Positions 33,588-42,167 are shown, counted from the stretch's first letter. The stretch: 64,000 bases of DNA from Deinococcus cellulosilyticus NBRC 106333 = KACC 11606 (GCF_007990775.1 NZ_BJXB01000005.1:193911-257910), one strand, 5' to 3'. Program-made: numbers and translations. Notes: generated by a model from the letters alone, not told the origin.

Positions 33588-34174
33588 GGTTGCTGGCGCA
33601 GACCCAGCACAATCACACTGGCCCGGTCACGGGGCAATTCAATGGTGGCAAATCCCGTGTCCCCGAAAGGGAACACGCAATCCGCACTGCACCCCATCAG
33701 CACATGCAAGGCTGCATTGAGGATGCCTCCATGTGACACCACCAGGGCGTTCTCTGCCCCGGATTGAAACAGGTTTTCCAGGGCCAGGCTTGCCCTCCGT
33801 CTTGCCGCTTCTTTGCTCTCGCCCCCGTCCACAGTGCGGTTCTGAAACCTGTGCCGGAAATCAGGCATGGGGTATTTTGCATGGGCTTCTTCCCGGGTCA
33901 TGCCCGCAATGGGGGTGTTGTCCAGTTCCATCCAGTTCGGGGTGGGAATGGGGGTCAGCCCCAGAGGCTCACAGACAACCTCAGCGGTTCTGCTGGCCCG
34001 GACCAGCGTTGACGCTTCCACCCGATCAAACCCTGGTGGATTCGCCGCCCAGTAAGCAGCCAGTTTGCGCGCCTGCTCCAGGCCCACTTCTGTGAGGGGA
34101 CTGTCATAACGGCCTTCAATGACGTTTTCATCGTCTGCACGGGAACGCCCGTGTCTCAGGAAAGTGATTCGCAT
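33569..34174 (-). CDS. Histidine phosphatase superfamily protein (201 aa)
   Basis: The catalytic RHG motif lies at residues 7-9 (ITFLRHGRSRADD), with the second His in VSHGGILNAAL and an acidic GES motif. Length fits the phosphoglycerate-mutase-like family; broad-specificity phosphatase or alpha-ribazole phosphatase activity is possible. Convergent with the Nudix gene with a 19-nt tail overlap. Confidence 0.85.
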   Translation of the reverse strand: MRITFLRHGRSRADDENVIEGRYDSPLTEVGLEQARKLAAYWAANPPGFDRVEASTLVRASRTAEVVCEPLGLTPIPTPNWMELDNTPIAGMTREEAHAKYPMPDFRHRFQNRTVDGGESKEAARRRASLALENLFQSGAENALVVSHGGILNAALHVLMGCSADCVFPFGDTGFATIELPRDRASVIVLGLRQQPHLREV

Positions 34175-34189
34175 ACGGGTTCCATTTTA

Positions 34190-34242
34190 GGGCAGAAGGC
34201 AATGAAGGCTCATCCGCTCGTTTGACCTTCTGCTTTCTGTTC
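34190..34242. repeat. Short heptamer array pair, GCAGAAG family
   Basis: GCAGAAG, GCAATGA on one side and CCTTCTG, CTTTCTG on the other form a small inverse arrangement between the histidine phosphatase and acuC genes. Confidence 0.55.
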
Positions 34243-35395
34243 ACTTCCGCACATCCCGCCAGTCCCTGAGCAGCCTTTCCACCGTGCGGCGGTTGCGGTG
34301 CTCGATCTCCTGCTTTCTGGGGATTTCCACGGCATCGTCCCACCAGTGGGCCGGGATGGGGTCTTCCGTGGGGTTGGGGGAAAGCCAGGCTTCGCGCCAG
34401 CTTTCAGGCAGGACTTCGGGTACAGGTTGACCGCTGAGGGCCAGGTACAGGAGGGCCCACGCTCTGGGAGCGACATTGTAAGTGGCGTAGCCTCCACCTC
34501 CTGTGGCAACGATGCGCCCTGAGCAGTAGGTGTCTGCGTAGCGCACAATGCGTTCGTAAATGTGGGACATGCCCTGCACGGTCAGGCACAGGTCCGCCAG
34601 GGGGTCTTGCTGGTGTGGGTCACATCCGGCCTGAAGGAGCAGAACATCAGGCTGGAACCACTCGAAGGCTTCTGGAAGCAGCAGGTCCATCACCTCCAGA
34701 AAACTGTGGTCCTGGGTGTAGGGCTCTAAAGGCACATTCAGGCTGTATCCGCTGCCATCCCCCTGACCGAGCTCGTAGGTGCTTCCGGTTCCGGGCCACA
34801 GGTAGCGGCCACTCTCGTGCAGGCTGATGGTCAGCACATGGCGGTCATGGTAGTGCAGCATCTGCACCCCATCTCCGTGATGGGCGTCGATGTCGAGGTA
34901 GGCAACCTTATATCCGGCCATGCTGAGGCGTCTGGCGGCCACCGAGAGGTCGTTGTACACGCAAAAACCTGCGGCCATGCGGTGCTGGGCGTGGTGCAGG
35001 CCTCCGCCCACATTGAAAGCCCTTTTGTAGGTTCCGTCCATCACCAGTTCGACTGCTTTGACGGTGCCGCCCACGATGGACAGGGTGGCCTCATGCATGT
35101 CCGGAAAGGTGGGGGTGTCGGTGGTGTCCAGCCCGAACTCCCTGGCCCGTTCCAGATGCTCGCCCACCGAGGCACTTTTGACCATGTTCACGTAATCCTT
35201 TGCGTGGGTCAGCATCAGTTCTGCGTCGGTGATGGAGAGGGGCAGGTGCAGGTCCTCGTCACGGATGGCGTTCAGTTCCCGCAGCAACGACAGGGTGAGT
35301 TCTCCACGGATGCTCTTGAAAGGATGGTCTGGTCCCAGTTTGTACTTCTGGTACTCAGACGAGTAAATGAAAGCCGTGGGGGTCAGGACGTTCAT
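34241..35395 (-). CDS. acuC: AcuC-like histone-deacetylase-family protein (384 aa)
   Basis: Class I HDAC-like motifs: GGGLHHAQHRMAAGFCVYND (HH charge relay), YLDIDAHHGDGVQ (zinc ligands Asp and His), LQAGCDPHQQDPL, and ATGGGGY. Length fits AcuC. In Bacillus AcuC deacetylates and reactivates acetyl-CoA synthetase. It overlaps the acuB-like gene by 4 nt, so the acuABC order holds. Confidence 0.9.
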   Translation of the reverse strand: MNVLTPTAFIYSSEYQKYKLGPDHPFKSIRGELTLSLLRELNAIRDEDLHLPLSITDAELMLTHAKDYVNMVKSASVGEHLERAREFGLDTTDTPTFPDMHEATLSIVGGTVKAVELVMDGTYKRAFNVGGGLHHAQHRMAAGFCVYNDLSVAARRLSMAGYKVAYLDIDAHHGDGVQMLHYHDRHVLTISLHESGRYLWPGTGSTYELGQGDGSGYSLNVPLEPYTQDHSFLEVMDLLLPEAFEWFQPDVLLLQAGCDPHQQDPLADLCLTVQGMSHIYERIVRYADTYCSGRIVATGGGGYATYNVAPRAWALLYLALSGQPVPEVLPESWREAWLSPNPTEDPIPAHWWDDAVEIPRKQEIEHRNRRTVERLLRDWRDVRK

Positions 35396-36012
35396 TGCGG
35401 GTAGACCACCTGAAATCCGGCTTCCCGCAGCTTGTGGGCCGCTGCTCGCACATTCATGGTCTGGATGCGGAACAGGAAGCGCTGGTGCTGGTCGTCGGTC
35501 TGGCTGGTCAGGACCGAAACGATGTTGATGCCCAGATTGGCCATGAGCTGGCTCACCCGCGCAAGTTCGCCGGGTTCGCTTTTCAGTTCGACCTCCAGAC
35601 GGCTGCTGGGCTGGTGCACCCCGGTCAGGTTGATGATGGCGTCCAGCAGGTCAATGCCTGTCACAATGCCGACCACCTGATCCTCGTCATTCAGCACCAT
35701 CAGGGACCCTACTTTGTGGGTCCGCATGATGCGAGCGGCCTCTTCGATGGGCTGGTCCTCGTCCACCGTCAGGACCGGACGGACCATCAGGCGCTCGATG
35801 GTCTGCTCCTGCAGGGCTTTCACATCCGGGGTCACAAAAGCAGAAACCACCCAGCGGATGTCCCGGTTGGACACCATCCCGAGCAGTTTCCCATCCTGCA
35901 TGATGGGCAGGTGGCGGATCTGGTTTTCCTGCATCACCAGAAAAGCGTCATGAATGCTGGTGTCCGGCTGGACAGAGAGGGGATGTCTGGTCATGATGTC
36001 CCGAACAAGCAT
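35392..36012 (-). CDS. acuB: AcuB-like CBS-pair plus ACT domain protein (206 aa)
   Basis: The start at 36012 has AGGAGGA upstream. Two CBS domains (residues about 1-60 and 70-130, each with the DxxxxxxA pattern) are followed by an ACT domain from about 140. This is the AcuB architecture. The CBS pair probably senses adenine nucleotides. It overlaps acuC by 4 nt and lies 108 nt behind acuA. Confidence 0.88.
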   Translation of the reverse strand: MLVRDIMTRHPLSVQPDTSIHDAFLVMQENQIRHLPIMQDGKLLGMVSNRDIRWVVSAFVTPDVKALQEQTIERLMVRPVLTVDEDQPIEEAARIMRTHKVGSLMVLNDEDQVVGIVTGIDLLDAIINLTGVHQPSSRLEVELKSEPGELARVSQLMANLGINIVSVLTSQTDDQHQRFLFRIQTMNVRAAAHKLREAGFQVVYPQ

Positions 36013-36120
36013 GGCTTCCTCCTGAAGGGCATGGCAAAAAGTCACAGTTTCAAGCTGCCTCCAGCCTATGCCTGGGCAGGTCTTTCTGTCCACACCTGAT
36101 GTGTTCAAACCTTGATGTTT

Positions 36121-36732
36121 TCAGCGGCTCAGGTCCAGGCCCCGGGTGCTCCTCAGGAACCTCAGGCGCTCAAATTCCGCCTGCAACTCCTCCCGGACCT
36201 CACTCCCCATGCGCACCATCAGGGCATTGCCCGGGTAGGAGATGATTTCAGGGTCGTCGGTTTTCATCACCACAAAACCCACCCGTGAATACAGTTTCTC
36301 CAGCAACCTGCGGTAGGCGTAGGTGGAAAGCCCGGTGTTCTCCAGATCGTAATGCCAGTGGTACAGGGTTGCAATGATGATGTTCTCCTGAAAGCTCTCC
36401 GGAGGCATCATCACATCCAGCAACCTGCGGGCCAGACGCTGGGCGCGGAATTCCGGGGCACTTTCCACAGCCCCGAGTTCCAGAATGCCTTCCACAGTGG
36501 CCTCTCCAAAACGCTGGTATCTGTCCGGTGGATGGAGGGTGGCATAGCACACCACCTGACCGTCACACAGCACGGTCCCCACACTGCCCTCTTCAAGTGC
36601 GGTGATGCCAACCAGGGCCGAATGCTGCTTGTGGGCCGGTCGGAACACATTGAGGTGAGGATGCAGCGGATGCTGTTCCAGCACTTCGGTGGGGGTGGGG
36701 TACACAAATTGAAACTCGGACATCATATCCAT
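36121..36732 (-). CDS. acuA: AcuA-like GNAT acetyltransferase (203 aa)
   Basis: The start is placed at 36732; other ATGs follow within three codons. The GNAT core is visible (LELGAVESAPEFRAQRLARRLLDVMM, the acetyl-CoA loop region). AcuA acetylates acetyl-CoA synthetase and AcuC reverses it, so these three genes form a post-translational switch for acetate use. No acsA is visible in this window. Confidence 0.82.
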   Translation of the reverse strand: MDMMSEFQFVYPTPTEVLEQHPLHPHLNVFRPAHKQHSALVGITALEEGSVGTVLCDGQVVCYATLHPPDRYQRFGEATVEGILELGAVESAPEFRAQRLARRLLDVMMPPESFQENIIIATLYHWHYDLENTGLSTYAYRRLLEKLYSRVGFVVMKTDDPEIISYPGNALMVRMGSEVREELQAEFERLRFLRSTRGLDLSR

Positions 36733-36776
36733 TGTGCCGATTTTGGGCAGGGTTGAGTAGTGACATTTATCTAAAA

Positions 36777-36953
36777 GCCGAGAGCCCAGAGCCGACGGCC
36801 AAGAGCAATTTAAACCCATGCACATCAGACCTCACATTCCTGATATCAAAGCATCAGCTTTTGCTTTTTGTGGCCCTCGGCCCTGTCTTGACCCCTACAA
36901 CGCGCCTCAAATATGTCTTCTTCAGCGCTGGGTCGCTCGGCCCTCGGCTGCCA
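36777..36953. repeat. Heptamer array pair, GCCGAGN family
   Basis: Left arm: GCCGAGA, GCCCAGA, GCCGACG, GCCAAGA. Right side: CCCTCGG elements at about 36885 and 36942. The spacer holds GCTTTTGC (about 36860). It occupies the gap between acuA and lptF; no gene is seen there. Confidence 0.7.
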
Positions 36954-37031
36954 AACAAAGACAGGGTTTTCAACTGCAGGATCACTTCCATGTGGAAGCT
37001 TCCCCTATGGCCTTCTCTCATGCAGCCTTGC

Positions 37032-37037
37032 TAGAAT
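37032..37037 (+). promoter_or_regulatory. Leaderless -10 box TAGAAT
   Basis: TAGAAT lies 6 nt before the GTG start at 37044. Confidence 0.55.
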
Positions 37038-37043
37038 CCATGC

Positions 37044-38087
37044 GTGGTTCTTAAATTGACTCGCTATCTGCTGCGCGAAGTGCTGCCGCTTTATCTGGTG
37101 GGCTTCGTGGTTTTCACCATATTGATGACCACAGACCTGCTCAGTTCCACGGTGGGAGTGATGCTCCGGAACCGCACACCGCTGAACGAAGCCCTGCTGA
37201 TGTTTGCCCTGCGCATGCCCGATTTCATTTCGAAGGCGCTGCCTGTGGCCGTTCCTTTTGCCATCCTGCTTGGTCTCGGGCGTCTGGCCAAAGACAGCGA
37301 ATTGAAAGTGATCTTCACTTCAGGGATCACCCCGAGCCGCCTGCTGGCCCCACTGCTGTTGCTGGGTGCGGTGGTGAGTGGGGTGCTGTTCTTTCTGGAT
37401 GCCAACATCCGTCCGGTGGCGAATGCCAGGTGGTGGGACACCATCAACATTGTGTACAACGGGGCTCCACCGCCCAAAGAAGAACAGCTGTTCACCCAGG
37501 TGCAAGATGGGGTGCTGTACAGTGCAAGCAGCATCCGCCAGACCACACCGGACATGGCGCAACTTTCGGGTGTGATGGTTCGTTCTCCTGAAGGGACGTA
37601 CACCGCAATGGGAGGACAGTGGGATTCCAGACAGCAGACCTGGGAGCTGTTCAGTGTCTGGAAGGTGGCCGGGGAAAACCAGGCCCCGACCTTTGAGCCC
37701 CGCAAAACCTTTCCTTACTCTGGAAAGCTGGTGGAGTTTACCCCTCTGCCAGAGTACCTGTCCATTTCCCAGATCCAGCGCAAACTGGCTTCTGGAAACA
37801 TCAGTCTGGAAACTGAGCGTTCGCTGCGCTTTGAGTTGCAGAGAAGGTTTGCAGAGCCCCTTTCTGCTTTCTGTTTTGCTTTTGCTGCTGCTGCACTGGG
37901 TCTGCTGCTCAGGGACCGCTCCTGGGCGTTCATTTCGGTGATCCTGCTGATTTTTGTGTATTACGTGCTGTGGTCTTACACGCCAGAACTTGCCAAAGTC
38001 GGTGCGTTGCCCGTCTGGCTTGCTGCATGGCTTCCTGATGGGGTGTTCGTGCTGCTGGGTGCAGGCCTGATGAGGAGGCTTGTGTGA
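37044..38087 (+). CDS. LptF/LptG-family permease (347 aa)
   Basis: The GTG at 37044, 6 nt after TAGAAT, is used because an upstream ATG is out of frame. The YjgP/YjgQ family pattern is clear: N-terminal membrane helices with YLLREVLPLYLVGFVVF, an ALPVAVPFAILLGLGRLAKDSELKV segment, a large soluble loop, and three C-terminal helices. These proteins move lipopolysaccharide or related lipids with LptB. Partner of the next gene (4-nt overlap). Confidence 0.85.
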   Translation: MVLKLTRYLLREVLPLYLVGFVVFTILMTTDLLSSTVGVMLRNRTPLNEALLMFALRMPDFISKALPVAVPFAILLGLGRLAKDSELKVIFTSGITPSRLLAPLLLLGAVVSGVLFFLDANIRPVANARWWDTINIVYNGAPPPKEEQLFTQVQDGVLYSASSIRQTTPDMAQLSGVMVRSPEGTYTAMGGQWDSRQQTWELFSVWKVAGENQAPTFEPRKTFPYSGKLVEFTPLPEYLSISQIQRKLASGNISLETERSLRFELQRRFAEPLSAFCFAFAAAALGLLLRDRSWAFISVILLIFVYYVLWSYTPELAKVGALPVWLAAWLPDGVFVLLGAGLMRRLV

Positions 38088-39169
38088 GACGCCGCATCGA
38101 TGAGTACGTCATCCGGGAGATCCTGCCCCTGTTGATGGCCGGGATGCTGGTGGTGGTTCTGCTGCTGCTGATCGCCGTCTTCATTGAGGTGCTCGGTCCC
38201 ATCCTGGCGAAGGGGGCAAATCCTCTGCTGGTGGGAAAACTGATCGCCTACAGCATCCCTGAAGCTGTGGGACGTGGATTGCCCATTGCTCTGCTTTTTG
38301 CTGTGCTGATTGCCATGACCCGTCTGGCTGCAGACAGCGAAATCAAGAGTGCGCTGGCCGGAGGGATTTCTCCCAGACGCCTGATGAGCCCGGTCATGGT
38401 GCTCAGCGTGGTGGTGGCCCTGGTCAGCTTCCTGAATGTGGCCCTCTTTGTGCCCAGGAGCACCGAGCAGGCCCTGCAAACGCAGCGGGACATCCTGCTG
38501 GACAACCCGCGTGTGCTGGTGAAGGAGGGAACCGTCTTCAAGGATGCCCTCAACCGTGCCATTTACATTGATGAGATTCTGCCAGGAAACCAGCTCAGGG
38601 GGGTGCAGGTGATCCAGCTCAACACTGCAGAGCCTCCCCGTGAATTGATCTCTGCAGAACGCGGGATTCTGGAGAACTCCACGGGAACAATCGTGCTGTA
38701 CGACGGTCAGCGGGTGACTTACCGCGATGCCAAACCTGTGACCATTGCTTCCTTCAAGGAAGCCAGACTGCCCGTGCAGGACCTGCAGGCAACCTTCACA
38801 GGAGGCTTGAAGTCCGTGCTGGTCAACCAGACCATTCAGGAACTCTGGACGCGGGTCAAGCAGGCCAGAGACCAGGGTTTCCCTGCTTACGCTGAAAACA
38901 CTGCACTGCAACGCAAGTTCGCAGAGCCTGCTGCTGCCATTGCCTTCGGATTTTTTGCGGTGACCCTGGCCCTGTATTCCTTCCGTTCTGGAACCAACGT
39001 GGGTCTGGTGTGGGTGCTCAGCCTGACTTTTCTGTATTACGCCACCTGGAGCGTGTTTCGGGTGATGGGAGAAAACGGTGCTCTGCCTCCTGTCATCGCT
39101 GCATGGGCCCCAGATGCCCTGTATGTGCTCGCTGGGCTGGGCCTCCTGGTGGTGACGGCCAGAAGATGA
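38084..39169 (+). CDS. LptF/LptG-family permease, second subunit (361 aa)
   Basis: Starts at a GTG overlapping the previous stop. The same topology as its neighbour: two N-terminal helices, a PIALLFAVLIAMTRLAADSEIKS segment near residue 66, an extended loop and three C-terminal helices. Together the pair should form the heterodimeric permease core. In a diderm Deinococcus envelope lacking classical LPS, the transported lipid is an open question. ATGA overlap with birA. Confidence 0.85.
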   Translation: MRRRIDEYVIREILPLLMAGMLVVVLLLLIAVFIEVLGPILAKGANPLLVGKLIAYSIPEAVGRGLPIALLFAVLIAMTRLAADSEIKSALAGGISPRRLMSPVMVLSVVVALVSFLNVALFVPRSTEQALQTQRDILLDNPRVLVKEGTVFKDALNRAIYIDEILPGNQLRGVQVIQLNTAEPPRELISAERGILENSTGTIVLYDGQRVTYRDAKPVTIASFKEARLPVQDLQATFTGGLKSVLVNQTIQELWTRVKQARDQGFPAYAENTALQRKFAEPAAAIAFGFFAVTLALYSFRSGTNVGLVWVLSLTFLYYATWSVFRVMGENGALPPVIAAWAPDALYVLAGLGLLVVTARR

Positions 39170-40092
39170 GCATGGACCTGCTGACCTTACTCACCGAACA
39201 GATCCAGAGCGGTGAAGCCATTGCCGAGCGTTTCGGGGTGACCCGTGTGGCCGTCTGGAAGCAGATCCAGCGCCTGCAGGCAGATGGCTACCCTGTGGTG
39301 GCAGAAAAACCCAAAGGGTACCGTCTGTTGCCTGGCACCCCCACCCCTGCAGCCCTGCAAAAACATCTCAAAGGGTCTTTTGGGCAGGAGTACCATTACT
39401 GCGGCACCGTGACCAGCACCCAGGACGTGGCCCGCAAGCTTGCAGAATCGGGTGCCCCGCATGGCACAGTCGTGCTGGCCGAAAAGCAGAGCCAGGGCCG
39501 GGGTCGCAGAGGCAGGGTGTGGAGCACCCCCACAGGTTCTGGCCTGTACTTCACCATCATCCTCAGGCCACAGCTTTCCCTCTCGGAACTGTCTTTACTC
39601 CCCCTGATGGCAGGCGTGGCGGTCCGGGAAGCCTGCGGTGTCGGTTACCTCAAGTGGCCCAATGACCTGCTCACCGAGAAAGGCAAGATGGCAGGACTCC
39701 TGCTGGAAGCCGATGTGCGTGGAGAAGAAGTGCACCATGTGCTGCTGGGCATTGGAATCAACGTGGTTCCAGAAGGCCTTCCCGAGGGGGCGGTGGGCCT
39801 GGGGAGTTACATCAAGAAAGTCAGTCGGGTGGAGGTGCTTTCCCGCATCCTGTTTCAACTGGAAACCTGGACAGGCATGACCGAGATGGCCGTCTTGCAG
39901 GCCTGGCGCAAATACAGTGGCACCCTGGGCCGTCAGGTGCGGGTGCAAACCGCAAAAGGCCCCATTGAAGGTCTTGCCGTGGATGTGGACGCCAGAGGCC
40001 TGTGGATTGAACATGAAGGGGTCCGCACCTGCATCACTGCGGGGGATGTCAGCCTGGTGGAGCCGCTGGGCAGCAAACCTCAAACCGTTTAA
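39166..40092 (+). CDS. birA: Bifunctional biotin-protein ligase/repressor BirA (308 aa)
   Basis: The ATG at 39166 overlaps the previous stop by 4 nt. Residues 1-60 are a winged helix-turn-helix (IAERFGVTRVAVWKQIQRLQADGYPV). The ligase domain has SQGRGRRGRVWSTPTGSGLYFTIILRP, and YLKWPNDLLTEKGKMAGLLLE with the catalytic Lys. The C-terminal SH3-like domain is present (about 255-305). It biotinylates acetyl-CoA carboxylase and may repress biotin genes. Confidence 0.92.
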   Translation: MSMDLLTLLTEQIQSGEAIAERFGVTRVAVWKQIQRLQADGYPVVAEKPKGYRLLPGTPTPAALQKHLKGSFGQEYHYCGTVTSTQDVARKLAESGAPHGTVVLAEKQSQGRGRRGRVWSTPTGSGLYFTIILRPQLSLSELSLLPLMAGVAVREACGVGYLKWPNDLLTEKGKMAGLLLEADVRGEEVHHVLLGIGINVVPEGLPEGAVGLGSYIKKVSRVEVLSRILFQLETWTGMTEMAVLQAWRKYSGTLGRQVRVQTAKGPIEGLAVDVDARGLWIEHEGVRTCITAGDVSLVEPLGSKPQTV

Positions 40093-40230
40093 GTGCGGGT
40101 CTCCTGAAGCGCTGTCAGAGAGGTTGGTGACAGAGTTGGACGGGCGGCTGCTTTACCCTGGGGTTCTGTTTTGGTGATGTCTTTAGAAAGAAGATTCTGC
40201 ACCTTTCTCTGGCTCACAGGTTGACTACAG

Positions 40231-40258
40231 TTGACATTCAGCTGAAATCCGATATACT
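40231..40258 (+). promoter_or_regulatory. Strong sigma-70-type promoter reading into the DnaA-box cluster
   Basis: TTGACA (40231-40236) and TATACT (40253-40258) with a 16-nt spacer. A second TTGACT lies 10 nt upstream. No plus-strand gene follows before 40500, so the transcript would run into the DnaA-box region or be a small RNA beginning near 40265. Confidence 0.7.
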
Positions 40259-40269
40259 AACAAAGCTCT

Positions 40270-40286
40270 ATGCAGGGACCCTGCAT
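40270..40286. repeat. 8-bp perfect hairpin at the start of the predicted transcript
   Basis: ATGCAGGG-A-CCCTGCAT directly follows the expected transcription start of the 40231 promoter. Confidence 0.5.
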
Positions 40287-40289
40287 ATG

Positions 40290-40467
40290 TCATCCACAGT
40301 CCTTGTGGATAACCCGAAAAGTTTTCCACAGCCCCCCTGTGGATATTCAGAATTAGTGAATAGTGGGACACGAAAATTCGCAGTTCTGAACAACAAAAAC
40401 AGTGAATAAAAAAGTTATCCACAGGTCTGCCAGAACCTGTGGATAACTGTGGATAACTTGTGGATAA
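40290..40467. other. DnaA-box cluster, candidate replication origin
   Basis: Eight DnaA-box-like 9-mers in 178 bp. Perfect copies start at 40304, 40415, 40438, 40448 and 40459; single-mismatch copies at 40290, 40322 and 40338. Three of the perfect ones form a direct array TGTGGATAA at 10-11 nt spacing. An AT-rich stretch (40347-40414) separates the two groups. The whole 40093-40499 region lacks a supportable gene. dnaA and dnaN are not in the window, so identity as the chromosomal oriC is unproven. Confidence 0.6.
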
Positions 40468-40499
40468 CGTTCTGGATGGGCAGAAAGATCAGGGTATTG

Positions 40500-41717
40500 T
40501 CAGTCCCGAGAACGAAGATTCTGCATAAATGCCCGCATTCGCGCAGGATCTTTGATTCCCGGGCTGGCTTCCAGATGGGTGACGGCATCGACGCCCACTG
40601 GCAGATGATTCTTTACGGCTTCCAGAGCAGCCACAACGTTCTGTGGGCCAAGCCCTCCAGCAAGCCACCAGCGTTTCGGGGGCTTCAGGCTGGGCAACAG
40701 GGACCAGTCAAAAGCCTGTCCTGATCCTGGCTCACTGCCGTCGAGCAGAACTGTGAAATCCTGCCATTCAGACAGGTCCAGGGTGGCATCCTTGACCCGG
40801 AAGGCCCGGATCACAGGGAAATGCGCTGCCACCTGCGCTGCAAATTCAGGGGATTCATTGCCATGCAGCTGCACGGCAGTCAGTCGGGCCGTGTCTGCGG
40901 TTTTCAGGAGCTCTTCCAGTGGCGTGTCCACGAAAACCCCCACCCGTGAAGGCAGCACGGACAGGCTCAGGCTGATCTTGCGGGCTTGCTCCGGAGTCAC
41001 ATGCCGTTTGCTGAACGGGGCAAAGATCAGGCCGATGGCATCCACCCCGAGCCGCTCCGCCAGCACCGCATCCTCAACGCGGGTCATCCCGCACATCTTC
41101 ACTCGCATGGGAATCTTCAGGGTCTCCTTTGCTTTCTTCGGGGGTCTGGGCCTCAGGTCCGTGCCGTTGAATTTCAACTGGGCTTTCTCCAGACCCTGCT
41201 CTGCCCAGCTGATCGCAGCCTGCATGCCCAGATCAACAAGCTTCTCCAGATCAGGCTGCTCCTCCGGGCGGAATTTGGACAGCACCCACCTGGGCACATC
41301 GTATTTCGGTGGAGGACGGTCAATCCCGATCTTCAGGCGGGTGAAGTTCTCCGATCCCAGAAGCTGGGTGATGTTCTTGATGCCGCCCTGCCCGCCAGAA
41401 CTCCCTCCGTGCCTGAATTTCATCATGCGGAAGGGCATGTCCAGGTCGTCCTGCACCACCAGCATGTCCTCCGGGTGCAGTTTGTAGAAGCGCATCAGGG
41501 GCACCACCGCCTGACCGGACAGGTTCATGTAGGTGTGGGGTTTGACCAGAATCACCTTCTCGGTGCCGATGCGCCCCTCTGCCACCTCGGCATTGCCACG
41601 GTGTGAGAAGCGCACCCCGAGCCTTGCTGCCAGGAGGTCCAGCACCATGAAACCCACATTGTGACGCGTCTGGGCATACTCTAATCCAGGGTTGCCCAGA
41701 CCCACAATCAACTTCAA
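40500..41717 (-). CDS. pth-trpF: Peptidyl-tRNA hydrolase fused to phosphoribosylanthranilate isomerase (405 aa)
   Basis: One uninterrupted frame encodes two enzymes. Residues 1-about 200 are Pth: GLGNPG, TRHNVGF with catalytic His19, KPHTYMNLSG, QDDLDMPF and a GGSSGGQGGIKN loop. After a basic Pro/Lys-rich linker, Met204 begins a complete TrpF: KMCGMTR with the catalytic Cys209, AVQLHGNE, and VLLDGSEPGSGQAFDW with the catalytic Asp. Pth rescues stalled peptidyl-tRNA; TrpF performs the third tryptophan step. No stop or good internal ribosome-binding site separates them. I do not know of this fusion elsewhere; a lost stop codon is the alternative. Confidence 0.85.
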   Translation of the reverse strand: MKLIVGLGNPGLEYAQTRHNVGFMVLDLLAARLGVRFSHRGNAEVAEGRIGTEKVILVKPHTYMNLSGQAVVPLMRFYKLHPEDMLVVQDDLDMPFRMMKFRHGGSSGGQGGIKNITQLLGSENFTRLKIGIDRPPPKYDVPRWVLSKFRPEEQPDLEKLVDLGMQAAISWAEQGLEKAQLKFNGTDLRPRPPKKAKETLKIPMRVKMCGMTRVEDAVLAERLGVDAIGLIFAPFSKRHVTPEQARKISLSLSVLPSRVGVFVDTPLEELLKTADTARLTAVQLHGNESPEFAAQVAAHFPVIRAFRVKDATLDLSEWQDFTVLLDGSEPGSGQAFDWSLLPSLKPPKRWWLAGGLGPQNVVAALEAVKNHLPVGVDAVTHLEASPGIKDPARMRAFMQNLRSRD

Positions 41718-42106
41718 TTCAACGTCTCCTCGATCAGGGCCCTCCAGCGGGCCTCTGCGAACTTCACATCCGAAAAGTCCTTGAAGCGGGAATACTCCTT
41801 GCGGAACTCCGCAAAGCTGGTTTCCACAGGACTGAACAGCATGGCAAGGGCCTTGTGGGTGTCCATGATGTTCTGTTCGGTCAGTGGGGTCTTGGCGTCG
41901 ATCACCTCATCCAGCGTGGCCATCAGACCCGAGAGGGGACGCAACCACTGGAAATGGGGATGGTTGACCACCAGCTGGAAGTAGGCAAAGGGAGAGGAAA
42001 TGGGCTCGAACTTGACTTCATATTCGCGCTTTGAATGCTCCAGAAGCACACTGTGGTACTGCCTCAGTGCCTTGGAGAGGTCAATCAACTGATCACGGAC
42101 CGTCAT
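41714..42106 (-). CDS. Hypothetical protein upstream of pth-trpF (130 aa)
   Basis: Its stop overlaps the pth start by 4 nt, so the two are coupled. TACAAT lies 7 nt before the ATG on the minus strand (leaderless start). The protein is soluble and mostly helical with many aromatic residues. No family is recognised. Being first in the operon it probably shares the promoter with pth-trpF. Confidence 0.7.
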   Translation of the reverse strand: MTVRDQLIDLSKALRQYHSVLLEHSKREYEVKFEPISSPFAYFQLVVNHPHFQWLRPLSGLMATLDEVIDAKTPLTEQNIMDTHKALAMLFSPVETSFAEFRKEYSRFKDFSDVKFAEARWRALIEETLN

Positions 42107-42113
42107 GAGAGGT

Positions 42114-42119
42114 ATTGTA
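42114..42119 (-). promoter_or_regulatory. Leaderless -10 box TACAAT (minus strand)
   Basis: The complement of ATTGTA, 7 nt before the start at 42106; probable promoter of the pth-trpF operon. Confidence 0.6.
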
Positions 42120-42167
42120 CTAGGAAGTTTTGAAGTTTATGGTTGCATGGTTTGCAGTTTGACAGGA

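Noticed and set aside
40221..40409. 62-codon plus-strand frame in the DnaA-box region
   Set aside because: It begins upstream of the promoter's own transcription start and runs through the DnaA boxes; no coding signal.
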